This document shows positions 51,700 through 58,400 of a stretch of DNA of 58,400 nucleotides, one piece after another (within the stretch, counting starts at the first letter, position 1; each line of letters begins with the position of its first letter). The notes under the pieces are model-generated. The model saw only the letters and a list, made by a program, of their open reading frames with translations, had not been told where the DNA came from and made no database searches. The translations under genes were made by a program, and so were the position numbers. Origin of the DNA: Mucilaginibacter flavidus (GTDB lineage Bacteria > Bacteroidota > Bacteroidia > Sphingobacteriales > Sphingobacteriaceae); the NCBI RefSeq assembly GCF_024055575.1, contig NZ_JAMXOE010000034.1, positions 1 through 58,400 of the forward strand, read 5' to 3'.

Positions 51700-52887
51700 T
51701 CAATACACCCTGCAAAGCAACCCTTTTAAATACTCCCCTTCCGGAAATGACGAACGCACCGGGTGATCTTCCGGCTGGCAAAGCTGGTTTATAAATTGTA
51801 CCTGCTTCCCGGCATCAAGCGCAGCCCAGGCCAGTACTTGTTTAAATGTTTCCATGTTCATGGCCCCCGAGCAGGAATAAGTTGCCAGCAAGCCGCCTTT
51901 GTTCAACAGCAACATACCCAGCCTGTTCAAATCCTTGTATGCCCGTGAAGCTTTGTCCAACGCCGACCGTGATGGTGCATACTTTGGCGGATCGAGTACT
52001 ACAATGTCAAACAGTTCGCCATCCTCCCGCAGTTTGCGGAGTTGTTTATTTACATCGGATGTTATGGTTGTTACTTTATTGGCATCAAATCCGTTCAGCA
52101 ATACGTTTTCTTTTAAGGTTTCAACAGCCAGGGCTGAACTATCAACAGACATAACTGCAGCAGCCTGGTTTTGCAGGGCATTTAAAGTGAAACCACCGGT
52201 ATAGCTAAAGCAGTCGAGTACTTTTTTGCCTTTGGCATGGGTGGCCACAATTTTTCGGTTGTCGCGCTGATCGCAGTAGAAGCCCGATTTCTGGCCTTCG
52301 GCGATGTTGATGTTGTATTTAATTCCGTTTTCAATTACCTCAACCCTATCAGGCGGATGTGTGCCGGCCAGTACTATGTTTTGTGTTTGCAATCCTTCAT
52401 GACCACGCGATGTAGCATCACTTTTATCGAAAATGCTTTCTGGTTTTAGGATGCTGTTCAACTCATCTATAATGCAAGGCATCATTTTTTCGATACCCGA
52501 GGTAAGTACCTGCACCGCCAAATGATCGGCGTATTTGTCAACGATCAACCCTGGCAGGTAGTCCGATTCACTGAATATTAAACGGCAGGTGTTGGTAATT
52601 CCATCAACCAGAACTTCGCTGCGGCTTTCAACAGCTACGGCCACCTTATTTTTAAACCACTGCTCGTTAATTTCAACGGTTTCATCCCATTCCAGCAAGC
52701 GCAGGGCAACACGCGATTGGTCGTTGTAAAAACCATAGGCCATAAATGCGCCTTTAGCATCAATAAGTTTAACCACGTCGCCATTGCCGGGCTTGCCCTT
52801 CACCTTTTCAATAGCCCCTGAGAACACCCACGGATGGCGATGCAAAACAGCTTTTTCTTTACCCTTTTTTAATACAACCTCAATCAT
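51700..52887 (-). CDS. Class I SAM-dependent rRNA (cytosine) methyltransferase, RlmI-like
   Basis: A 395-residue enzyme. Residues 1-~80 are a PUA RNA-binding domain (LKKGKEKAVLHRHPWVFSGA). A linker of the RlmI EEHEED type follows, then the Rossmann methyltransferase: KKVLDCFSYTGGFTLNALQ (SAM loop) near residue 217, VMSVDSSALAVETLK, DIVVLDPPKYAPSRSALDKA with the PPKY active-site motif, and LATYSCSGAMNMETF with the catalytic Cys region. E. coli RlmI makes m5C1962 in 23S rRNA; this is an ortholog-like assignment. Confidence 0.9.
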   Translation of the reverse strand: MIEVVLKKGKEKAVLHRHPWVFSGAIEKVKGKPGNGDVVKLIDAKGAFMAYGFYNDQSRVALRLLEWDETVEINEQWFKNKVAVAVESRSEVLVDGITNTCRLIFSESDYLPGLIVDKYADHLAVQVLTSGIEKMMPCIIDELNSILKPESIFDKSDATSRGHEGLQTQNIVLAGTHPPDRVEVIENGIKYNINIAEGQKSGFYCDQRDNRKIVATHAKGKKVLDCFSYTGGFTLNALQNQAAAVMSVDSSALAVETLKENVLLNGFDANKVTTITSDVNKQLRKLREDGELFDIVVLDPPKYAPSRSALDKASRAYKDLNRLGMLLLNKGGLLATYSCSGAMNMETFKQVLAWAALDAGKQVQFINQLCQPEDHPVRSSFPEGEYLKGLLCRVY

Positions 52888-52996
52888 GGTTGCAAAGGTA
52901 TTAAATCAGTTGGCAGTTTTAAGTTGGCAGTGGGCAGGAAACCAAGCTTCTTTTCCGGCAAAATCCTATAATCCCAAAAATCCAATAAATCTTAGT

Positions 52997-54220
52997 TTAG
53001 TTGGGCTTTTGCCAAAAATATCCAGGATTATTGGTGGCATATTCAATTGTGCCCTTTGAAACGGCTTTAAGCTGATTCTGAATAGTGCTATAGCCGCCGG
53101 GGTACAGGTTAATATACTCAACGTCTTTTACAATCTTGCGGGTCTCTAAATCCCAATCACTTCTAAGCGCGCACCTAAGCCAATACAGGTTTTTCGACAT
53201 GTAGCGGCCCAGGTAATCTTGTTTTGTTTGCATCACTTTGTTGTTCCAGTTGGCGTCTTCATTTAATACCAGCGGTTTATCGGCAATTAGCCGCTCGCGC
53301 ACTTCCTCAATATTCAGTAAGTTGCCCTGGTCGTCGCTTACATAAGCGTTAAAAGTAGGATCCATCCACACCCATTTGTTCAATGTCTTCGACCACACTA
53401 CCGTGATTACGTGGCAGTCAAAATCGGCGGTGTCCTTTGGCATACAGGTTACCAGCCGCGCCTTAAAGCCTTCGGCCTGGTAGGCGTCTTTCAATACGGT
53501 TGCCATCATGCGGCAATTAACGCCGCGATCGTCCTTTTTGCATACTGCAATTATATCCAGCGCATTTCGCGATGGCGGGTTGTTCGAGTTACCATCGTGC
53601 CTTACTACGTTGTGCGCCCAGTACAGCAGGTTTTTAATTTTGCTTATCTCGTCGCCAACGCCGCTGACGGAATCGAGATTGAATTTGATTTTGAAATCAA
53701 CAAGCTCGGGTGCGGATGGCGATTGATAGGTAAACGCCGGCAGGCCTGTAGCTGCGTTACTATAGGTCCCGGCATTTTTCAAAATATAGCCATAGTCGTA
53801 TTTTCCGCGTATTTGGCTCAATAGTTTTATAAACGTAGGATCATCGCGCAGGCTGTTTAAATCGCTGTCGACATTTGCATTTGCATAATTGCTGAAGCCG
53901 TCATCAACTGCCTTTTTAAACCACGCGATAGCTTCTGGTTTTTGTCCGTTTAATGCAGTATAGCAGGCCTGGTTATAATAAAGGCTTTGTGTAAGGCCCT
54001 GGCTGTTTTGCTTTGCAGCGGGAGATAATTTATCGTAACGGCCAAGCCATTCATTGATAACCGCGATTGACTTTGGGTAATCTTTTTCTTTAGAGGCGAC
54101 CTGCATAGCGCTCTCCATTTTTACGCAATATTTATTAAAATCAGCGGATTCGTTGCTTTCCTGCGCTTTTGCAGTAAATGCGCCTAAACAAATAACATAT
54201 AGCAGGAGTAATTTTTTCAT
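52997..54220 (-). CDS. Exported transglutaminase-like domain protein
   Basis: A 407-residue protein with a signal peptide (MKKLLLLYVICLGAFTAKAQ). Residues ~25-150 look like a TPR-type helical region (NEWLGRYDKLSPAAKQN, AIAWFKKAVDDGFSNYANAN). Residues ~180-330 form a transglutaminase-like domain with the Cys/His/Asp triad visible as VNCRMMATVLKDA, DCHVITVVWS and WMDPTFNAYVS. Such proteins are protein-processing or peptidase-like enzymes outside the cytoplasm. It stands alone, downstream of the LytS/LytTR pair, with short repeats behind its stop. Confidence 0.87.
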   Translation of the reverse strand: MKKLLLLYVICLGAFTAKAQESNESADFNKYCVKMESAMQVASKEKDYPKSIAVINEWLGRYDKLSPAAKQNSQGLTQSLYYNQACYTALNGQKPEAIAWFKKAVDDGFSNYANANVDSDLNSLRDDPTFIKLLSQIRGKYDYGYILKNAGTYSNAATGLPAFTYQSPSAPELVDFKIKFNLDSVSGVGDEISKIKNLLYWAHNVVRHDGNSNNPPSRNALDIIAVCKKDDRGVNCRMMATVLKDAYQAEGFKARLVTCMPKDTADFDCHVITVVWSKTLNKWVWMDPTFNAYVSDDQGNLLNIEEVRERLIADKPLVLNEDANWNNKVMQTKQDYLGRYMSKNLYWLRCALRSDWDLETRKIVKDVEYINLYPGGYSTIQNQLKAVSKGTIEYATNNPGYFWQKPN

Positions 54221-54315
54221 TGTTTTAAGATTTTATGTAAGATGAAAATTTGAGGCAAAAGGTTGCCTGGCGGAATAATTTTGAATTTGTTCCGGTAATG
54301 TTTTGACCAAAAATG

Positions 54316-54410
54316 AGCCCCACCTAAATCCTCCCAGGTAGGGAGGACTTAAAAAAACAAACGCGGGCGAAGCTAAAGTCTCCCCTACAGGGGGAGATTT
54401 AGAGGGGGCT
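54316..54410. repeat. Palindromic intergenic repeat ending at the LytTR gene stop
   Basis: AGCCCCACCTAAATCCTCCC on the left faces GGGGAGATTTAGAGGGGGCT on the right. It ends one base before the regulator's stop codon and may serve as its terminator. Same general type as 19422-19504 and 21619-21751. Confidence 0.8.
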
Positions 54411-54411
54411 A

Positions 54412-55167
54412 TTACCCTGTATCCATCGCCTTTTTTACTGCCTCTTTTTTATTACGCGAAACGGGGATTTCATTGCCGTTAAACAAAAGCAGGAAATCGC
54501 CATATTCCTTTTTCCAGCTTTTAACAAACCGTTTATTCACCAGGTGAGATTGATGACACCGGATAAACCCATAATCTTTTAATATCTCTTCGTACTCATA
54601 AATCGGTTTGCAAACCAGCAGTTCTTCCCCGTCCTGCAAATAGAAAGTGGTATAATTATTTGACGATTCGCAGCGCACAATCTCGCCGGTTTTGACAAAG
54701 CGGGTTTCTTTAAGCGTAGTTAGCGCTATCCGCTGCTCATCCCTGTTCTGCTGCCCTTTTAACAAATGGATGAGGTTTTCGAGTTGCAGGTTCTGTGCTT
54801 TAAGTTTGCACTTCTTTATCGCCCGTTCAACCGCGTTTTGCAGGTCGTTAATATCAATGGGCTTTAGCAAATAATCAATCGCTGCAAAGCGCATGGCCTG
54901 TATTGCATATTGATCGTAGGCGGTGACAAATATTACCTCAAAATCATAACTGCTCAATCCCCTCAGCAAATCGAACCCTGTTTTACCGGGCATCTGTATA
55001 TCTAAAAACACAATATCCGGGCTGTGTTTTAAAATAATACCTGTGCCATCATCAGCATTTAAAGCCGTGTCGCAAACAGTAACCTGCGGGCAGTAGGTAT
55101 TTAGCAGCCCCTGCAGGTTAGTCAGATTGTGCTTTTCATCGTCAATTAAAACGGCTTTAATGCTCAT
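54412..55167 (-). CDS. LytTR-family response regulator
   Basis: A 251-residue regulator. The receiver has the acidic pair DD (9-10) and phosphoacceptor D56 in IVFLDIQMPGKTG, with LLKPIDINDLQNAVERAIKK closing the fold. The C-terminal LytTR DNA-binding domain is seen as VRCESSNNYTTFYLQDGEE, FIRCHQSHLVNKRFVKSWKK and LLLFNGNEIPVSRNKKEAVK. It overlaps the kinase gene by four bases, so the pair is cotranscribed and translationally coupled. Its target genes are unknown; the neighbouring transglutaminase gene is one candidate. Confidence 0.95.
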   Translation of the reverse strand: MSIKAVLIDDEKHNLTNLQGLLNTYCPQVTVCDTALNADDGTGIILKHSPDIVFLDIQMPGKTGFDLLRGLSSYDFEVIFVTAYDQYAIQAMRFAAIDYLLKPIDINDLQNAVERAIKKCKLKAQNLQLENLIHLLKGQQNRDEQRIALTTLKETRFVKTGEIVRCESSNNYTTFYLQDGEELLVCKPIYEYEEILKDYGFIRCHQSHLVNKRFVKSWKKEYGDFLLLFNGNEIPVSRNKKEAVKKAMDTG

Positions 55168-56840
55168 AGGAACCAGTTATTAAAGGTAAGCTCAATATCT
55201 GCACCGGTTGGCTTGTTCTTTTTCACCTCAAATTTAATTGATTGGCCTTTTGTAAATTCGTTCAATAACTTTATACGGTCGTGAGTGAGTTTTAGTCCAA
55301 ACCCATCAGTATTTGTATTTCCCAAAAATCCGGGGCCGTTATCTTTAATATTTACTATCATGTTATTGTCGCACCTCGTAAAATTAACCGTTACTTCGCC
55401 TTTCTCCTGCAACGCCGAAATGCCGTGCTTTATGGCATTTTCGACCAGCGGTTGCAGCAACAGCGATGGTATCTCCGTTTCATAAGCATTGATATTTTTA
55501 TCGATAGTAACATGATAGGTAAATCCAAACCGCAGCTGCTCAAGTTTCAGGTAGGTTTCTAAAGTTAGTATTTCTTTATCTAACGATGTTTGGTCCTTAT
55601 TACTGTTATTTAACGAATCGCGCATCAAGCGGGCAAAGTCCGAGAGGTAGCTGTTGGCGCCTTTTATATCCTGTTTGTTTATCAGGCCCTGTATCGAACT
55701 CAATGCATTAAAGATAAAATGCGGGTTAAGCTGGGCATAAATACTTTTAAGCTCCAGTTGCAGCTTGGTTTTTTTTGCCAGTTCCTTCTCGGCATTCTCT
55801 TTTTGTTTAACATGCCTTACCATGAAAAAAACAAAGCCCAGCGAAGCACAAGATAATATCCCGGCGATGATCTTAAACAGCAGGGAATCATACCAGGGCG
55901 TTTTAACTTCAAACGGATAAGTGGTTACATGTTCGCGCTGCGCGGTGTAGCGCATTTTTAACAGGTACCGGCCTGGTGCGAGGCTTTTTAGCCAGATGAA
56001 ATTATTATCAAAATCGTTGTATTTCCAGGGGGTAATGGTATTATCATTTTTTACCAACTCGTACTCCAGTTGTTCTTTGTGGTAAATATCGGTGCTGAAA
56101 TAAAACACCAGGTTATTTTCCGTGGGCGCAACTATTAGTTTCTTTGGCAAGTAGCTAAACCGATCAACCTGATCGACCGGATACTTCATCTTCCATTTGT
56201 CAATTTCGGCTGCATCCTGCCGGTAGCTCCACGGGTGAGCAAGCCTTTTTAGAAAAAAGTTCAGCTCATCAGGAAGGTATATCTGGCTGATAGTCGGTTT
56301 AACGGGCTGCCATTTTACCACAGCGGCAGCGACAATTTTCCCCGAGTTTTTTAACCGTACATCAACAACCAGCCGGCTGCCAATGCCGGCGCTGTAACCG
56401 CCCAGGTAAGCCATCTGTGGCATTGACGATGCGGATTGCACCATATAGTCGGTAAAGCTCGCGGGCTTTTGCCAGGGCGCTATTACCGCACCGTTTTTAA
56501 TCATCACCCTGAACTCGTAATTATTGGCATTACCTTTATTTACACCATGCAGAAAAAATTGTGCCTTCGCCGTATCGTAAGTGATAATGGCGACAAAGTT
56601 TAGCGGGCGGTTACGGATAAACGCCGTGTCTTTTTTCAGTGCCTCAGTAAGCGCGGCGCAGCTGCCATCGCCCCAAAATGCATTGTTAATTTCTTTAATT
56701 GCCGAAACTATACCAATATTACCCGGTTTGTCAGTTAGCCCGCTTGGATAGCTTTGCGAGTATGTACCCCATATTATTTGTGCATTTGCAGGTTTTGCTA
56801 ACGCGATGGTTATTGTTAACAGCAGGAATATCTTTTTCAT
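55164..56840 (-). CDS. LytS-type sensor histidine kinase with periplasmic N-terminal region
   Basis: A 558-residue kinase. A signal peptide (to ~residue 20) is followed by a ~300-residue extracytoplasmic region ending in a Y_Y_Y-like segment (WLKSLAPGRYLLKMRYTAQR), one membrane helix at about 320-343 (LLFKIIAGILSCASLGFVFF), a short coiled linker and a His_kinase domain with H374 in LNPHFIFNALSSIQGLI. The ATPase domain shows LLLQPLVENAIKHGIS and DNGPGFLGN. Its four-base overlap with the LytTR regulator marks a cognate pair. The periplasmic part has no domain I can name. Confidence 0.94.
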   Translation of the reverse strand: MKKIFLLLTITIALAKPANAQIIWGTYSQSYPSGLTDKPGNIGIVSAIKEINNAFWGDGSCAALTEALKKDTAFIRNRPLNFVAIITYDTAKAQFFLHGVNKGNANNYEFRVMIKNGAVIAPWQKPASFTDYMVQSASSMPQMAYLGGYSAGIGSRLVVDVRLKNSGKIVAAAVVKWQPVKPTISQIYLPDELNFFLKRLAHPWSYRQDAAEIDKWKMKYPVDQVDRFSYLPKKLIVAPTENNLVFYFSTDIYHKEQLEYELVKNDNTITPWKYNDFDNNFIWLKSLAPGRYLLKMRYTAQREHVTTYPFEVKTPWYDSLLFKIIAGILSCASLGFVFFMVRHVKQKENAEKELAKKTKLQLELKSIYAQLNPHFIFNALSSIQGLINKQDIKGANSYLSDFARLMRDSLNNSNKDQTSLDKEILTLETYLKLEQLRFGFTYHVTIDKNINAYETEIPSLLLQPLVENAIKHGISALQEKGEVTVNFTRCDNNMIVNIKDNGPGFLGNTNTDGFGLKLTHDRIKLLNEFTKGQSIKFEVKKNKPTGADIELTFNNWFL

Positions 56841-56974
56841 TTTGTTTGATTTATACTCAAATGTCTGCTGTTTATAAATGTTATTTGCGGGCGATGTGAA
56901 TTGGGTAGCGTGTGGTGTGAATTTGGTTTAAAAAGCGAATTGATTATAAGAAGGCAAGGAAAATCGCCGGTAGC

Positions 56975-58132
56975 TTAACCCCCGATATGGTCCCACCCCA
57001 CAACGCTATATTTCGTCCTCTCCTGATTTTCTGAACCACCGTATATTAGCGTTTTGTGCACTTCGGCCGGCAACGCAAGTTCACCAAACAAATCCATCCC
57101 GTTAAACAACACCGGGGAAATGGTTTGTGTGGCTTTGACCTCAAAAACATCAAAACCACCAGGCTTTCTTAGTAACATGTCAACCTCGTTGCCTCCACGG
57201 TCCTGCCAAAAATAATATTCGCGGTGAAGGTATTGATGCTGGTTTTGCTTTTGATACTCCGCGATAATCATATTCTCAAAAAGATTACCTTTTAACCTGT
57301 TTTCAATTAATTCGTGACCTGTTCTTATTCCTAACAGGTGGCTTAACAAGCCGGTATCGTAAAAGAACAGTTTGGGGCTTTTAACCAATCGCTTATTAAA
57401 ATTTTCGTGATATGGCTGCAGCAGGAAAATAATGTAACTGCTTTCCAATATAGATAACCATGATTTAGCGGTAGGTTGTGATATATCGCATTCATTTGCA
57501 ATAGCGCTAATGTTTAGCAACTGGCCTGCGCGAGTGGCACATAAGCTCAAAAATGTACGAAACAGCTTTAAGTCCCTGATATTTAAGAGCTCCGTTACGT
57601 CTTTTTCAATATAGGTTTGGATGTAGTTGGCGTAAAACACTACCGGGTCAATATCCCTGTCGAAAATAGCTGGATAAAATCCTTTTATAGCTGCAGAAGC
57701 ATAGGAGCTGTCCAGTAAACCAACTTGTTTCAATTCCTTAAAATCCAAAGGCAGTAATTTAAACAGCGCCACCCTGCCAGCAAGCGTCTGGGTTATATTA
57801 CTTAGCAGGTGGAAATTTTGCGAGCCTGATAAAATATACTGCCCCATCTGTCTCGACTCATCAACTCTGCCCTGGATATAGGAGAATAGCGCAGGCACGC
57901 GCTGTACTTCATTGAAAATTACTTTTTCATTATATTGATTCAGAAAGCCGACAGGATCATCAGTTGCAAAGGAACGTGTATCCGGATTTTCCAACGAGAT
58001 ATATCGGTAATCTGCAAATAATTCTCTCAACAATGTGGTTTTTCCCGATTGCCTTGGACCAGTTAGGGCAAGAACCGGGAATTTAGATTGCTGGGCAGCT
58101 ATTATTTGCGCAATTTGACGGTTAATATACAT
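56975..58132 (-). CDS. AAA_14/DUF4143 ATPase with PD-(D/E)XK-like C-terminus
   Basis: A 385-residue protein. The P-loop is LTGPRQSGKTTLL near residues 24-36 and the Walker B-like IFNEVQRVPALF near residue 70. A helix-turn-helix-like middle (ISAIANECDISQPTAKSWLS) precedes DUF4143. The C-terminus has FYWQDRGGNEVDMLLRKP followed by FDVFEVKATQ, the E/D...ExK arrangement of PD-(D/E)XK-type folds, which may be structural only. These ATPases are numerous in bacteria and of unsettled function. Four phased 22-bp repeats and a TAAATTTG box lie immediately upstream. Confidence 0.92.
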   Translation of the reverse strand: MYINRQIAQIIAAQQSKFPVLALTGPRQSGKTTLLRELFADYRYISLENPDTRSFATDDPVGFLNQYNEKVIFNEVQRVPALFSYIQGRVDESRQMGQYILSGSQNFHLLSNITQTLAGRVALFKLLPLDFKELKQVGLLDSSYASAAIKGFYPAIFDRDIDPVVFYANYIQTYIEKDVTELLNIRDLKLFRTFLSLCATRAGQLLNISAIANECDISQPTAKSWLSILESSYIIFLLQPYHENFNKRLVKSPKLFFYDTGLLSHLLGIRTGHELIENRLKGNLFENMIIAEYQKQNQHQYLHREYYFWQDRGGNEVDMLLRKPGGFDVFEVKATQTISPVLFNGMDLFGELALPAEVHKTLIYGGSENQERTKYSVVGWDHIGG

Positions 58133-58153
58133 TTATCAGCATTTAAGTATAGT

Positions 58154-58161
58154 CAAATTTA
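58154..58161 (-). promoter_or_regulatory. Putative -7 element of the DUF4143 ATPase gene
   Basis: On the minus strand TAAATTTG matches TANNTTTG exactly, 21 bases before the ATG. The first of four phased repeats starts seven bases further upstream. Confidence 0.55.
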
Positions 58162-58167
58162 GTGCTT

Positions 58168-58247
58168 ATTTTGAATTTGCCGGCATTTCATTTTGAATTT
58201 GCCATTGTTTAATTTTGAATTTGTCAACATTCTATTTTGAATTTGCC
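58168..58247. repeat. Four direct repeats phased at 22 bp upstream of the ATPase gene
   Basis: ATTTTGAATTTGCC occurs at 58168, 58190, 58212 (TC instead of CC at the end) and 58234. The distance between starts is exactly 22 bases each time, about two helical turns, while the eight-base spacers differ. On the minus strand the unit reads GGCAAATTCAAAAT, directly upstream of the -7 element, so it looks like a protein-binding array rather than a simple tandem repeat. Confidence 0.88.
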
Positions 58248-58284
58248 CCAAAAAATGTTTAAATAATCAATAACAATCCATTTC

Positions 58285-58400
58285 ATCGAGTAGGAAGTAA
58301 GGGATTATTTCCCTTACTGTCCTCTCACACCACCGTACGTGCCGTTCGGCATACGGCGGTTCAATAAACATTAACAGTTTTTCAGCGGGGTGGTGATGTC
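58285..58400 (-). ncRNA. 3' end of a group II intron (domains V and VI), continues beyond the window
   Basis: On the minus strand, 58329-58362 folds as a 34-nt domain V-like hairpin: GAACCGCCGTA, TGCC-GAAC-GGCA, CGTACGGTGGT. Next a hairpin at 58296-58318 (AGTAAGGG/CCCTTACT) and CCTACTCGAT match domain VI and the intron 3' end, so the splice site would be near 58285. GTGTGAGAGGAC joins the two. The intron body and any reverse transcriptase lie right of the window. The identification is from recall of the domain V consensus and needs a covariance-model search to confirm. Confidence 0.7.

Noticed and set aside
58168..58247. CRISPR array
   Set aside because: Four 14-bp units with eight-base spacers are far too short; no cas genes; the layout fits an operator array better.

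Overview
The window looks like chromosomal DNA of a Bacteroidota member, most likely Sphingobacteriaceae and close to Mucilaginibacter. The reasons are TANNTTTG-type -7 promoter elements, almost no Shine-Dalgarno sequences, many WCxxC exported TlpA-like proteins, LytTR and NarL-type two-component systems, tandem M13 peptidases, Planctomycete-style cytochrome/DUF1501 genes and abundant short dispersed intergenic repeats. The genus is inferred from gene content and recall, not from a search.

Layout. 1-9.2 kb: cyclase-family protein (-), glutaminyl-tRNA synthetase, an arginase-fold protein with altered metal ligands, two TlpA/DUF4369 thioredoxin lipid-envelope type proteins, a glycine-rich DUF6515-like exported protein and an OmpA-like lipoprotein (all +). 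9.2-23.6 kb: the translation cluster rplM-rpsI-rpsB-tsf-(nagA)-pyrH-...-frr, read on the minus strand from a near-perfect promoter at 23.55 kb. Between pyrH and frr lies roughly 8 kb of accessory, partly AT-rich DNA: a DUF1016 nuclease, a zinc-ribbon/NUDIX/PLD-SF2 helicase (DUF3427) operon, two small hypotheticals, two RelE/ParE toxin-antitoxin modules in opposite orientations, a truncated gene duplicate and a lipocalin. This is the best candidate for a mobile or defence-type locus.

24.2-29.2 kb: an MsbA-like ABC exporter (+), then a minus-strand five-gene set: two paralogous small proteins ending in a CPGSPGCP tail, a seven-TM membrane protein, a NarL-family histidine kinase and its regulator, which may form one sensory system. 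29.5-38.9 kb: a plus-strand redox cluster with two c-type cytochrome proteins (PSD1/DUF1549/DUF1553; DUF2231-cytochrome-LRR), a Tat-exported DUF1501 protein, a Tat-exported beta-propeller and a GMC oxidoreductase, probably an envelope-located oxidation pathway. 38.9-41.8 kb: a thioredoxin-fold exported protein, a coiled-coil protein and an acyl-CoA dehydrogenase (-).

42.4-51.6 kb: tandem M13 metallopeptidases, a NadR-like kinase, an ECF sigma factor/membrane protein/DUF4097 operon, then on the minus strand a YCII protein with an ECF42-type sigma factor. 51.7-58.1 kb (-): RlmI-type methyltransferase, transglutaminase-like protein, LytS/LytTR two-component pair and a DUF4143 ATPase whose promoter region carries four direct repeats phased exactly 22 bp apart. 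The right edge holds what looks like domains V and VI of a group II intron whose body lies outside the window.

A second theme is the repeats. A ~150-bp element with terminal inverted repeats occurs five times in both orientations, and several other palindromic intergenic families abut genes, including one between rpsB and tsf. No tRNA, rRNA or CRISPR array was recognised.
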